A DNA stretch of 64,000 nucleotides from Lytechinus variegatus (GCF_018143015.1 NC_054741.1:8132683-8196682); one strand, 5' to 3'. Positions 48,823 through 61,141 are shown, numbered from the stretch's first letter. The notes: generated from the sequence alone by a model not told the origin. Made by a program: numbers and translations.

Positions 48823-50624
48823 TTTTTGAGATTTACTCTGGTTAAGATTTCCATAGGTATTGCTTCGATATCAGTGAGTTTTAGGTTGTAACTCACATAA
48901 ATGACATTGCCTGGATGAAAAAATCTGAGACACAGAGTTGTTTTGCGTTCACAAAACTTTTTTAAAATGGTGATGAAATAATATCATTTTAAATGTATGT
49001 GAAAAATAAGAGTGGCTGTCCAACAATGTTCTTTGATAATACTTGTATTGGATATTAAAATAAAAAATAAGTTTGACGTCCTTGATAAGGTCACTTATGA
49101 TAAAGAGGGAAAATTTAGTAAAAGAAAAACTTGCATTGATGATTAACTAACTATATTTGTATTTTTTAAAATACGTTTTATTGTTATAATTACTATTATT
49201 ACTCTATCATTTGTACATTTAAATTATTGTGTGAAATTAGAATTGTATTGAATGACAATGAACTGTTAGATTATGATTCAACTGTTTTTATTGATTTATT
49301 TGGTTGAAGTATTGTAAGTGATGCATGTATGATATTTTGGAGGTTTAGAACAAACAAAGGACAAAGAGTTTAGCCAAGTTCATACACTTAAAAAAATCAG
49401 ATGATCATTTTTTTTGGGGGGGGGGACAATGATAGAAGGAAATTTGAGACTGAGTTTATTAATTTATCTTAATTAGATAAGATGAAAAATGGATTATATT
49501 GAAAACAATATGTCTAGCAGTACAAACTGAAATGAAAATGAATTACAAATAGACAAAATTGAGACATTAAACAAGAAAGAGTATAAAATATTGGGCATGA
49601 AGAGGTAATTCCCACAGTGCACTTGAGAAAGAAGTAGAAAAGGAGAGAGGAAAAAAGGTAGAGTATCCAGGCACCCCATAAGGGGTACCTGGTGAAATTG
49701 ACCATCCTCTTTACCTCCTGTGTGTTATTGTGTAGAACTGTAGTAATGTTATGTTTCTTTATGTTTTTATGGAGTTATCATTTTTTGCAGTGCTAAAATC
49801 ATGTTTCCACACTCTGCAGCTTTGAAATGTAAATATGATACTGCACAGATAAAATAATATGGCTTCCTATTAAACAAATGTTGTACAGTGTTTTCATCTT
49901 GATGGAACTTTTCAGATCTACACTGTAGATATTCGAATCCATCATCATTTGTATTTCTTTTAAAGCTTGTTATCTCCACACCCCTTATTAGTTTTTATTC
50001 AATTTGTGGAAATCTGAAGGACAAAATCATTATTTGATAGGTTAAAGACCTTTAATCTTTCTTTATGAAATTGGTACATTGTAAGAGCTGAGAGGTGTTA
50101 CGATTGGGTCAAGTTGCTTTTTCTGAAGTGTAAATGGGACTTTCAGATCTCAACATCTTTGTTCTCATCGAGATGAAATGTCCTTGAATAGTTCTGAGGA
50201 GTTTCCTTAAAGAATATTACATGTATATGTTTTTGAACTGACCATAGTCCTAATGCTCAAGTCACAACCACAGCAAACAGACTTCAGACCAACCAACACT
50301 ATGCCATTGATAATTATGTAACTAACACCCTTGTCCAATTGGAGTTAGTTTTGCAAGTGTGATTATAGAACGATGAATCCATTGTGTTTGTAGGAACAAA
50401 ATATGATGTACCAATGATTGAATTTCATATCTGGTACAAAAGAAAAATATGTACAGGAGATGGATTTGATTCATAGATGTAGAAATTTGTAAAATTTGAT
50501 TGCTTTATTATGAATTTGATTGACTACATCAAAGGACAGTGTATATTATTCACTTCACCCATGTTCAATGATAAAATATTTCCTTCAAAATCATGTGTAT
50601 GGTGTGCTTTATTTCAGAACAGCT
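48823..50624. other. Convergent intergenic region, left part
   Basis: Between the 13-finger gene and FARS2 3' ends. AT-rich, with a G run at about 49420. Nothing coding was seen. Confidence 0.55.
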
Positions 50625-50877
50625 TGGTGTTTTATAGAGCTGTTTAGACGTTATGCACGACTTTACGTACGACTGGTGACTCTTGTAGATATGCCCCAAA
50701 TTTGTGTTATAATGAGAGTATTTCCTATAACCATGATCTGTTTGATGGCAATGTGCATTTGTATTTATGAAAGTAAGAATTTTTTTAGTGGAAAAACATA
50801 AATGTTTGAGAATCTGTGTTTGGCATTTCTCAAGTAAGGCTCACCAGTTGTGTGTAAAACAGCTGTATGAAACACTG
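50625..50877. mobile_element. TTTCATAAAGCTGTTC MITE, diverged copy
   Basis: Left GTGTTTTATAGAGCTGTTTA and right AACAGCTGTATGAAACACTG are inverted. Inner CGACTGGTGACTC pairs with GCTCACCAGTTG. Confidence 0.65.
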
Positions 50878-51148
50878 CCAGATTATTTTTTTCTGAAGTA
50901 ATTTCACATTGGAGTTTTATACTTCTCTAATTTCAGGGATACACATAGTGTATAGGAAGAAAAGGGTTGAAAAGTAAAGTATGAAGAGTAAAGTGGGAAG
51001 ACATATAGATAAGGGGGGGGGGGGGTAAAGAAAAAGAGAGTGATCAGAAAAGGAAATTGAAGAGCAGGTATGAGTTTAGGAAGGAAGAGTAGATACAGGA
51101 ATAAGGAGAGAAGGGGTGGTAGAGAGATGGAAATAGAGGACATGGGAC

Positions 51149-51212
51149 TATCTTTTGTGTTGGGGGGGGGACAGCTATTGTTGCGTCTCCCTCCCCCCAA
51201 CACAAAAGATAA
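51149..51212. repeat. Short G-rich hairpin
   Basis: ATCTTTTGTGTTGGGGGG and CCCCCCAACACAAAAGAT are exact inverses separated by about 22 bases. Confidence 0.75.
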
Positions 51213-51529
51213 TCCTCTGCTCCGCCGCCAATATAGAGATGGAAGGAACATAAGAAAGGTTAAAGATGAGAGCATTGGAGGGAGATAAGAGAGGGCGAAA
51301 GAATTGAGTAAAAAAGTGAAAGGTGAAAAGATAAGCCAATCTGGCGAGTAGAAAAGTGAGAAATATGTAAAAATGAGAAAATTTATTAAAGATTAGTGAT
51401 AAAAATAAGATGCAGAGCAAATGGAAAAGGAGATGGATTGGAAGGGGTGGTCACGTATTCAGTTTTTTTTCAACCCAAATGGTGTGTTTGATAATTAAAT
51501 TTTTAATGATTTGATCCATAACACCAAAT

Positions 51530-51745
51530 TTCTCTTCTGGTCGCCTTCTCCCACGTTATACTCCTCCCTCTCTCTTCATCACTCTCTTTATCCCCCCCTT
51601 CCTCTCTTCATCCCTCTCTACCTTCCCCCCTCTCTTCCTTCTCTTTATTCCTCCTCTCTCTCTTTGTGCTTCCTCTTTCTCCCTCTCTCTCTTGCATCTT
51701 CATCTCTCCCACTCTCTTTCTATCCCTCCCTAACCCTTTGTCTTT
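51530..51745. repeat. CCCTCTCT polypyrimidine low-complexity tract
   Basis: About 200 bases almost entirely C and T on the plus strand. A frame through it is not credible protein. Confidence 0.85.
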
Positions 51746-51789
51746 CTTCATGGTTTTCTGTCTGGATGCCGGCTTCTCTCACACAATAA

Positions 51790-52801
51790 GTAAACTCACT
51801 TGAAAAAATGATTGTAAAGACATTAGAAAATAACAAACACATGAAATGGTATTTTTTTTAGTAAATTTCATCTTTCATAAATTAAAATTATATTCCATAA
51901 AATATTACATTAGCTTAATGCCCTGTCACATCGTTCCGTGCAAGCCCTATGGGAGAAAGCCCACAAAAATGTGTGAGAGTGTTCAAAACTTTTCTGTTTG
52001 CAAATCAGACTTGCGTGCGAGATACTGTCAATGCTGCCGACCTTTGCGTAGCAACAGTCGTCGCTCACAAGGCTTGCACGGAACAATGTGACTGGGCCTT
52101 TATCTCCTTTCTTTTTTTTTCTTTAGTTAACACACTAACTAGGCCAGGTTCTTTTGGTAGATCATAAAGCCACTCAAATGTCAAACATAAAATGGGGTTG
52201 AAAATCGCCATGCTTGTCATCAATGGCATAAGCCACAACATAGCAGTTAATTTTTCAATGAATTGTATTCTGTTGATTATAAGCACGAAATCGAAACTCT
52301 GCTCGATTATTCAAAAAGGTCAAACTTTGATAATTTTTGGTACTCACACAATTCATTGTTCTTTTTTTTCTTAAGATAATGTTAAATCTTACACCTACAG
52401 TATATCAATAATTTGGAAATGTCCTATAGATCTCGTTTGAACTGCATGCATTATTTCATCAATAACAAAAGGTATTAAAGTTGAGAGCTCAAAAGATATT
52501 TCACAAACTTACATATTCCTGTTGAAAACTGACAACTTTAAAAACTCATATATTTGCCAACCTTGCAGGCATTAGAATAGGGAAATTGATGATTTCTTTC
52601 ACATTATCATTGGCCAGATATTTACCAAACTACACTGGGACAGTATGGTGCTTATCAAAATTTACTCAAACTTGCAGTAAGGTACTCCCCATATTTTCAT
52701 CCAAGTAAATTCATTCTCAATTCAGATTTTTCTTTTCAATATAATCCTGAAGTTTTACCATTATTACTGGAAAATAAATTCTAATCATTCCAGAAGTAAA
52801 A
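51790..52801. other. Convergent intergenic region, right part
   Basis: Contains the downstream flank of FARS2. No gene; a partial inverted pair (CCGTGCAAGCC near 51937 and GGCTTGCACGG near 52072) hints at another MITE of about 150 bases. Confidence 0.5.
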
Positions 52802-53089
52802 TCATCTTGGCTCCACTCTCAGCTGTTTTTCTGCAGTTTCTTTGATCAAGTCATGAATTTGATTAACCTCCTCTCGAACAAGTGTTCTTTCCATACTCCT
52901 ATACGTTATCCTGTAACAATGGCTGGTTCTCAGAGTCTTTGGGTGCGTGAACTCGTCAATCATAGCAACCTGTTCTACCAGCTCTCCCCCTACATTTCGT
53001 ACTAGATCATAGAAGTCATTTGATTCGTAGTCACATTCAGGACACCAGAACGACATATCTTGGATGACAGGTGGATATTTGCTGAATGG
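52802..53089 (-). CDS. FARS2: FARS2 coding exon 5
   Basis: 95 codons plus TGA after acceptor TTTTACTTCAG. It encodes the whole C-terminal anticodon-binding domain. Confidence 0.95.
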   Translation of the reverse strand, partial: PFSKYPPVIQDMSFWCPECDYESNDFYDLVRNVGGELVEQVAMIDEFTHPKTLRTSHCYRITYRSMERTLVREEVNQIHDLIKETAEKQLRVEPR

Positions 53090-56000
53090 CTGAAGTAAAA
53101 TAAAAGAAGGCCCTATAATTGATTGCTTGGTATTGTTCTGATACGTGGTACGTAACAAATATTAATAACGAATATGTAGACGGGAAGAATAAGATTATTC
53201 TGAAAATCCTAATGTGTTATTTTTCAGATGTGATTATTTCCAATTAAAAAATGCTTTACCAATAACAAAAAAGAAAGGTTTTTTAACCCGACTTGTACTT
53301 TTACCAATGAATAATAGAACATAAAAAAATTAAACTAGATTAATACAATATGGTTGCATTAAAACAAGTCTGTGTTATGGATGTCGCATTTTATTTTTTC
53401 ATATCAACTTTAGGCTATGAACACTTAAGGTTCTTTGATACAGCTCTACATTTACATTGATTTTATATTTGGTGATCTTGAGTAATTGAGGCCTACCTTG
53501 AATTTGACCTGATTTATGTCTTGGTCCCTGAATTGGTCCAGAAACCGATTGTCTGTGCTCCAGAATAGTCTGATGTCTGGAATGTCAAACAGGATCATTG
53601 CAAGGCGTTCTAGTCCAAGACCGAAGGCATAGCCTATAGAAGTTCCAGCACCAGCTTTATAAAAGGAATGAGGATGGAAAATGTACAAATGTTTTGGCAA
53701 TTAATGGAAGTTAAATAATGTTCATGTGGTTCACATATCAGTGGATATACATAGCTCTATCCACAAATAGTAGGCCTACTGTCCAAAATGAAAAATCAAT
53801 CATTACAAAATAAAATACCATTTACAGTACATGCTAATTGCCACAGATCATTTTGACCAATTTGTCTGGTTGCTCTTTTCTATACTTGTTTTCGCTAACG
53901 GACTAACATTGCTAAGTCTAGTTATAGACCAAATGGCTAAAAAGGCAAACTGACAAAAACTAAGGAAGCAAAGTGAGAATTAAACTCTCCGATCATCAGA
54001 TAATTGGCCAAAGTGGGACATTGGACAAAGCGATAACATGAATAATCATGGCAATTAGACTAGTATGGCCGCAGATCAAACAAATTTACCGTACCCACAT
54101 TTGTGGATGTTGGTACATCCTCTAGGATTACATGGACCAAGTGGCCATTATAATATCTGACTATATACCTGACTGTAATAGCTTTTGTTCCATGATACCA
54201 CATCCTAGCACCTCCAACCAATCTCCTTGAAAGAAGATCTCCAACTCCCAGGAAGGGTGAGTGAAAGGGAAATCTGTCTCAATCCATCGACATTCAATGT
54301 CTAAAAAAGAGAAAGAAAAAAAAATCTTAACTGTTAACATGTAGGTGCTCATTTAAATACAGGAAATTTTGCATTTTAGGCGACCTTGCATAATTCAAAT
54401 ATTCACCTCTAAGTTGGAGCAATCTTTGGACAAGAATATGCAAGATATGTGCTAGGCGTGAGTCAGCATGAGTTACCCAGCCTGGGGTGAAGTGGTCAAA
54501 ATAGGTGGGGACCATGTACCCAAAAATTTAAGTGGGGGATAATTCATTCTGCGGTGCCAAAACAGGTGCTAGCACTCGTGCATCATTTTCTGGAGGGATA
54601 GAGATAGGTCTATGTAAGACAAGACATAACTCGGACAAGACCTAAGTTTTTAAAGTTATGCACATGCAATAAACAGAAGTCATTACCTTTCCATGTTTTA
54701 ATTTATCTGAAAATCCTGATGATCATTGTCTATCCAATTTATAATCCTGACCTCCATTGGTTGCCCATAACGGATCGCATAGTTTTCAAAATTCTACTTT
54801 TGGTTCATCATATCATCAATGGATCCGCACCCGATTACAACAAATCTCTTATACACCACTATCAACCTGCACGCACACTGCGATCATCCCAATCTAGTCT
54901 CTTGCATATCCCACTATCTAAAAAATCCTGGGGCGATCGAGCCTTTGCTCATGCCGAACCAGCCCTGTGGAATTCACTACCACAGGAGCTGAAGAACTCA
55001 AACTCTGCAACATCCTTTAAGGGCAACCTAAAATCGCTTTTGTTCACCAGCAGGTACTAGGTTTGAAGACAGTCATTTTTCCTCATTTTTAAATTTGCCC
55101 TTTTTTTTGTACTTCTCTTAGTTCTCTTTACTTTTATGTCTTACTCTCTTAAGCGCCTTGAGCATTTAATCAAAATGGAAAAGACGCTATATAAATTATA
55201 TGTATTATTATTATCACAAAAATACCAAGGGCACGTTTGCACTTGCAAATGTTTGATAGCCCCACATGCAGCATGTGCACGTTTTTTTGTTTACAATTAC
55301 ATGTTGCTTCTTAAAAATTCATCCCAACATTAATACCACCAATTTTTTGCCGCATACAAATCTTTTTCAATGGGCTGGTAACTTGGACTATCCCATAACA
55401 GTTCTCTAAAGAACAGGTTCACTATTGAAAATCATGTTTTGCCATTGACATAGTGTTTGTAACAAAACAATTTGAAAACGGGGAAAGGAAATGGCATTGC
55501 TGTGTAAAAGAAAAAATATTTGAACAAAAGTAATGGAGATTGAAAAAAAAAAAGATTGTCATTCTTTGATTCATGAATAATGAAGGTGAATATTCATGAA
55601 CCATTTCATGAATTCATTTCATTTGAACCTTTCAAATATTTATTATCACAACAATGCAATGTTTACCTACTCCCAACATGTATTTTCATTCTCAGTTTTT
55701 AAACCTATATTTTACAAGCAATAGTAAAAACCAATTTGGAGGCATACATTCCATGTACAAAGTGTAAGAATGATTTCAGTCTCAGGAGAAGGTGTAATGA
55801 AGCAAGGCATAGTTCAGAGGAACGACCGAGAGGAAACAGAGACTGAGGGTTTCTGTCTAGGACATGGTCACCTACCCTTCCCAAAGAGCATCTCAGCCAT
55901 GGAGGTGATTACATTCTTAAGTTCAAACTCCACCAGCTTGGCAGCCTCCAAGGTGTGGCACTCTTGCCTGTCAGGGGTTCTAGTCGTAGGCCGGGTCTCA

Positions 56001-58162
56001 AACAAAGTCAGATTTGTTGCATCATTGCAATTTGCAAACAGCTGATAAGAAAATAAACATCAAGATAATTCAAAACAGGTTTCAATGGATGAATTCATGT
56101 ATTCAGTTCGTAGACGAGCAGGTTATTGCTGACTTTTGTTGTGTGTTAAAGGTCAAGTCCACCTCAGAAAAATGTTGACTTGAATCGAAAGAGAAAAATC
56201 AGACAAGAACAATGCTGAAAATTTCATCCAAATCAGATGTAAAATAAGAAATTTATGACATTCCAAAGTTTCGCTTATTTTCACCAAAATAGTTATATGA
56301 ACGAGCCAGTTACATCCAAATGAGAGAGTCGATGATGTCACTCACTCACTATTTCTTTTGTTTTTTTATTGTTTAAATTATACAATATTTCAATTGTTAC
56401 GAATTTGATGATTAGGACCTCCTTGCCTGATGTACAGAATGTTAAAATAATGGAATTCCACGTGTTCAGGGAGGAATGAAACTTCATTTCACATGACAAT
56501 GACAAGGAAATAAAAATATTTCATATTTCATGTAATAAAATACAAAAGAAATAGTGAGTGAGTGATGTCATCAACTCTCTCATTTGGATGTAACTGGCTC
56601 GTTCATATAACTATTTTGCTGAAAATAAGCGAAACTTTAAAATGCCATAACTTTCTTATTTTACATCCGATTTTGATGAAATTTTCAGTGTTATGCTTGT
56701 TGAATTTTTGTCTTTTTATTCAAATCAAGTTTTTGTTGGGGTGGACTTATCCTTTAAGTAATGAATGTTGAGCTTGTCAACATGACACTGTATGTCACAT
56801 CATCCCCTTTGAAATTTTATTAAGAGATGAATACGGTTCAGAACAGATGTGATGCAATGGTGAGGGGGGGGCAGCAACTTCCCCCACCCCCCGCACATGC
56901 TTATAATTTGCAATTATTATACAACAAGAAATGGAAGGGAAACAAATAGGGAAAAAAGTATGTATGGAAAGGAGGATTATACTTTGGTCATATTTGCTCT
57001 ACGGCAAAAACAGTCCAAAACAGCCGTTTTAATAATTTTAATTCAAACCATCTATATGTAGTTGGTACAAAAAATGTTAAAACGGCTGTTTTTTACTTGC
57101 CGTACGGCCGCCGTAGAGCAAATGAAACAAAGGTATTAGTCATGAAGCTGAAAATATAATCATTCCTTTATAGAAAATAATTTGAACACACTTATGGTCA
57201 TATCCATCCTCCCATCTGAAATGTGACACAGTCATTATTGAAGTTACCAAGCACTACCTTCACAGTCATGTAGGCAATCCTTGAATTTTTTTTTTCATTT
57301 CTCAATTCAAGTATGTTCAGTTCATACTTATTATATTTCTTTTGAGGAACTAGTGCCATTAAACATATGCAACAGAGTAAACAAAAAATATACTGGATCT
57401 TGAGAAGTGTCCCGCACAATGCAGAAACAATTCTACTAATGTATTTCAAGGCTCTAAACTAAATATTATCCAAATTTTAACAAATACTAAATGAATGAGA
57501 TAAAGGGGGGTACATATACCAGATACTGTGAATTTTGAAATCACCTCATGCTGCGTAAAGAGCTTCACTCCCTCCATTTGATGAAAGACAGGATAATGAC
57601 TGGTATCGATCTCATCCCTACGATAGACATCGCCAACCACCAGGAATGCATCCAGCCCTGCATTGACCAGCTCATGCTGATGAGCCGATGTATGCGCCCT
57701 CAACATAAACTCCTCATTGATGTAGTAATTGTCCCCTTTCTTCCTCGATATGTGATCCTTTGGGACCAGCACGCTGTCAAAGTTCTGCTGTAAGGTTACA
57801 ATGGGGCTTAGGTTGTCATAGATGGAGAATAGTGGGTTGCCACGACGATTGAGGAAGCTACTGTAAAAGTGGTCGCGGATTTTCTCCTTGATGATGCAGA
57901 GTGGATGGTGGGGTTTATTGTGCAGGTTGGTACCGACCCGGGAGATGATCTTTGGCGTGATGGTCGTGAAGGCATCTCGGGTGAATGTTCTGTCTTGAAT
58001 AGTGACCTCGGAGTCTTTTGGTTTTGTCTGGGTGAAATTTGATTTTGTTGAATAATGGCTTGTGGATGACAGATTTCCCACAAGGCACCTCTTGTATGAT
58101 CGATGCAGTGTTAGTTTAGAATGCAATGTCCTGACAGCACAAATCAAAGTTCTCGAAGCCAT
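52802..58162 (-). CDS. FARS2: Phenylalanine-tRNA ligase, mitochondrial
   Basis: Charges mitochondrial tRNA-Phe with phenylalanine; acts as a monomer in the mitochondrial matrix. Five exons join in phase: 58162-57545, 56041-55876, 54300-54169, 53654-53497 and 53089-52802. They total 1,362 nt and 453 residues (human protein 451). The first 45 or so residues are rich in Arg, Lys, Ser and Thr with no acidic residue, a typical mitochondrial presequence. The class II catalytic core follows, with RAHTSAHQ near 155-162, the motif 2 region [10 protein letters not shown] near 177-186 and motif 3 GLGLER at 317-322. The anticodon-binding ferredoxin-like domain occupies about 359-453 and ends in the conserved [14 protein letters not shown] stretch. 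All junctions have GT donors and AG acceptors, and no lesion is seen. A 5' untranslated exon must lie upstream, since an acceptor precedes the ATG at 58190-58191. Confidence 0.96.
53497..53654 (-). CDS. FARS2: FARS2 coding exon 4
   Basis: 158 bases, entered in phase 1 and left in phase 0 before donor GTAGGC. It encodes class II motif 3 ([11 protein letters not shown]) and the DIPDIRLFW segment that follows. Confidence 0.95.
54169..54300 (-). CDS. FARS2: FARS2 coding exon 3
   Basis: 132 bases between acceptor CTCTTTTTTAG and donor GTATAT. It encodes the conserved [14 protein letters not shown] and [14 protein letters not shown] core strands of the active site. Confidence 0.95.
54719..55218 (+). 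mobile_element. 5'-truncated CR1/L2-type non-LTR retrotransposon
   Basis: Lies in FARS2 intron 2, antisense to the gene. A frame at 54719-55060 encodes the C-terminal end of a reverse-transcriptase protein, with the conserved LHWLP, FKILLL, RTLRSS, WGDRAF and LWNSLP motifs. The downstream AAGCGCCTTGAGCA and GACGCTATATAAAT segment and an ATT-rich tail are typical of CR1/L2 3' ends. The remainder of the element is missing, so it is a dead fragment. Confidence 0.88.
55876..56041 (-). CDS. FARS2: FARS2 coding exon 2
   Basis: 166 bases between acceptor TTTTCTTATCAG and donor GTAGGT. It encodes a variable loop followed by a helix with [10 protein letters not shown], which matches the family. It ends in phase 1. 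Confidence 0.93.
56150..56753. mobile_element. TTAA-target foldback element in FARS2 intron 1
   Basis: TTAA at 56146-56149 and 56754-56757; ends AGGTCAAGTCCACC and GGGTGGACTTATCCT. It is complete with both arms and lies close to exon 2 of FARS2 (56041). Confidence 0.85.
56988..57126. mobile_element. Foldback MITE in FARS2 intron 1
   Basis: ATTTGCTCTACGGCAAAAACAG and its inverse GCCGTAGAGCAAAT, plus an inner AACAGCCGTTTTAA / TTAAAACGGCTGTT pair. Confidence 0.7.
57545..58162 (-). CDS. FARS2: FARS2 coding exon 1
   Basis: 206 codons, ending at phase 0 before donor GTGATT (GT at 57544-57543). It holds the presequence, the start of the catalytic domain and motif 2. The exon extends upstream to 58189 as 27 bases of 5' untranslated sequence. 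Confidence 0.95.
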
Positions 58163-58379
58163 CGCATAAAATTCATTCGGATTGGGGAGCTGAAAATGTA
58201 AAAAGAAAAATTCTAGTTTATAATCAGAAGCAATTTGATATTTCTGTTATAAAATGGCATCAGTTGCAATGAAAAGAATAGTAATGAAATGTGAGGTGAA
58301 GAAACTAATCAAAATTACAAATAAATAATCAGTATAAATCTAAATTGAAACTACACAAAACATACAATTTAATGCTTAA

Positions 58380-58740
58380 AGATCAATCCACCCTTACATT
58401 AAACTGTACATTTGAACAAATTATAGAGAGATTACTGGAAAAACATAATATTGAAAAATGTTATCAAATTTGATCAAATGTAAGAAATTGAAAGGTTTTG
58501 GTTATTTACTTTCATAACATTTCTTGTTTTGGTCAGTATACAAATGGGGGAGCTGATCACATCACTATTTCTTGTGTATTGTATTAAATGAAGAGTAAAA
58601 TATTTGTTTTTATTATTATATGTGATAATAAGGATCTCTAATTGAATATATTTACTTATCTTGATTTTACAACTTCCATTCAGGAGTCAAATCAAGGCTT
58701 ACATTGTTTGATTTGGGATCAATATAATTTGAAATTTACT
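58380..58740. mobile_element. Diverged TTAA-target element upstream of FARS2
   Basis: TTAA then AGATCAATCCACCC, then a degraded interior with GGTCAGTATACAAATGGGGG like the middle of the family. The right end is not recognisable. Confidence 0.5.
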
Positions 58741-58756
58741 GCCAAAGTCCATATTG

Positions 58757-58985
58757 CCTTTTTTGTGCACGCATCTGGAAACAGGAAGGCGGTGTAAACA
58801 TCGGGCAAGTCTCTTCCGTCTTTTCACAATAGTTTTCTCATTTTTTTGATGAATTCTTGTTTAAAAATAAAATCGAAAGCGCAGAAATGTCAGAAATTAA
58901 GCTTTATCCCATGATTTAAAGCTAGATCACTTAGAAGGAAAGTAGAAATCTCGGAGCGAAAGTTTCTTTCAGGTTTTTGGGCGAT
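58757..58985 (+). repeat. Dispersed repeat with GGCGGTGTAAACATC edge (copy 2)
   Basis: Inverted relative to 41326-41610. Shared words include GGGCAAGTCTCTTCCGTC, GATGAATTCTTGTTTAAAAA and GTAGAAATCTC. It lies just upstream of FARS2. Confidence 0.65.
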
Positions 58986-59507
58986 ACGTGCAGATGTATG
59001 TGTAGACAGGAATAACCATCGTTTCTGGGAATTTATTCAACAATAACCATCGTTTCTGGGAATTTATTCAACAATTTCTGACATTTTACTGAGTGAGCCA
59101 ACGCAGTTCAGCGGAAAAACCAAAATACAGACTGAAGCTTTTGGTCTATTGTCAATGGCCCGTATTCTGAAGTCGGGTTTAACTTAAACTCAGGTTTAAA
59201 GTTGTGGTTTAAGTATGGCGAGCCGATTGTTACATAAACTACAGTAGAGATATCATACTTCAACTCATTTTGCTCTAAAATCATTCATAATTGTCTTGGA
59301 AGTATAAAAAGGTTGTCTTCACCATCGATGAATCAGGAAAGAGCACAGTAAACATTAACCCAGGGAACTCCCGCCCGCTACGCGGGAGCACAGGACCTTA
59401 CCGTGTAATTGACCATACTCACGGGACTAGCATGATTTAATTATTGTCTAAATACTTCTCCAAATGAATTGTGAAAAGAGAAATTATGCACTTACCATGA
59501 TTGTATG

Positions 59508-59568
59508 CGCCTTGAGCATCTTAGAGATGGATATGTTGCGCTTTATAAATATTTTTATTATTATTATT
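59508..59568 (+). mobile_element. Short CR1/L2 3' tail inserted with target duplication
   Basis: A 61-base piece reads CGCCTTGAGCATC... GCGCTTTATAAAT followed by ATT repeats. It is flanked by ATTGTATG at 59500-59507 and 59569-59576, an 8-base target duplication. It has integrated into the left arm of a larger foldback. Confidence 0.7.
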
Positions 59569-59614
59569 ATTGTATGGATGAAGGTCTAACGAGTGGCAGT
59601 TTTCCCGACATCAG

Positions 59615-60012
59615 CAGAGCTACCAAGTCTCACGCATTGTGCGTGAGACTCACGCATTCAGGGTCCGTCTCACGATCTCACGCATGGCACCCATTTTTCT
59701 CACGCATATCGGTACCCAACAGAAAAAAAGAGGAAAAGTAGCATTATTCGCCAGATTATACGACTGGCTGACCGCCTTCGCGTCTAGCCCGGCACACGAG
59801 ACGAATCAAAAGTGCAGTCAGCGCACAGCTAGTACGTGATACGATGACTAGCGTGCGTGCATCGCATAGTTTTGAAGCCCATATCTCATGAGCGCGCGCG
59901 TTGCGCGCGCACCTTTTCGCAACGTACGAGTGTAAGTACTGGCCGCGCGCGCTCAGAGACGTCGAGTCATGAAAATCTCACGCATTACATTTTTTTGAAC
60001 TTGGCATCTCTG
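59615..60012. mobile_element. hAT-like element rich in CTCACGCAT
   Basis: Ends CAGAGCTACCAAGT and ACTTGGCATCTCTG are inverted with two mismatches. CATCAG is repeated at both flanks (59609-59614, 60013-60018). The interior has repeated TCTCACGCAT and a GCGCGCGCGTTGCGCGCGC stretch. Confidence 0.68.
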
Positions 60013-60954
60013 CATCAGGGCACAGACTGGAACCTCAAAAAACGAAAAGTTCTCTCCTACCTCCGTCTCGATCGGCCATTTTTGTTAAAAATTGCAACAA
60101 AATGGCCGATCGAAACGGGGGTAGGAGAGAACTTTTCGTTTTTTGAGGTTCCAGTCTGTGCCCAGATGTCAGGAAAACTGCCACTCGTTAGACCTTCATC
60201 CACACAATCATGGTATTGGTAAGTGCATAATTTCTCTTTTCACAATTCATTTGGAGAAATATTTAGACCTTAAATCATGCTAGTCCCGTTAGTATGGTCA
60301 ATTACACGGTAAGGTCCTGGGCAATCCTGTATTTTAGGGGTCTACCGGTAAATTATTTTAGGTTGCTAACTTCAGTTCAGGCAACAGCTCCAAGACCGTT
60401 GTTAATAACGATAGTTCAGTAGTGCGTACATACGTGCCGGTTATGGCGGGCCGTATTTCTTCATTGCATACCCCCCCCGGCCTGGCCATGACTAGTCCCG
60501 GGTCACCCCGACGGCTTTAGGTATACCGTTATTCTATATCACCCCCCTAATATATCGCATGATACCCCATTGGTAAATACAACTTTACATCTACTACATA
60601 GGCGACTGGCGTGTAGCTGTATACTAGTCCTATATGCATTAACGGCCCGCCATACCCACTCATGGTTTCAAATCGTCTTGTGTGTGAAGGATTCATATGC
60701 ACCTGGTGCACGCGAATCTTTCACACCCTTTTTACTAAAATAACTATGACTTTACATCGTAGCTAAGCATTATATTTATGCTATGACACTTACCGAACCA
60801 AATGGATCGTTTGTTGAATTCTCTTTGCTGTTTTTTTTAATAAAATAAGAGCATTTTTCGTGATCTTCACGTAGATGCCTCTTGATCAGCGTTGATATCA
60901 ACTTTTGCCTAAAGAGGGCGCGCGATATTATTTCAAAGCCGGCAGGCACTTAAG

Positions 60955-61141
60955 AACCAAGTTTGAAAGGATACTCGTAAAATTATGTCACTCTCGCCGA
61001 TGAATATTCATTAGACATACACACTGAGTGCATGCATGCAGAGAGTTTGTATTGAACACGCACGACCACGATCTAATGAATATTCATCGCGAGAGTGACG
61101 TAATTTTACGAGTGTCCTTTCAAACTTGGTTCTTAAGTGCC
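60955..61141. mobile_element. Foldback inside the MULE-like element
   Basis: GGCACTTAAGAACCAAGTTT at the left and AAACTTGGTTCTTAAGTGCC at the right are exact inverses. Arms of about 60-75 bases differ at only a few positions. Confidence 0.8.

Noticed and set aside
51511..51789. 92-codon frame rich in Ser, Leu and Pro
   Set aside because: Translation of a CCCTCTCT low-complexity tract.
54719..55060. 113-codon frame as a possible host exon in the FARS2 intron
   Set aside because: It is the tail of a CR1/L2 reverse transcriptase, antisense to FARS2 and 5'-truncated.
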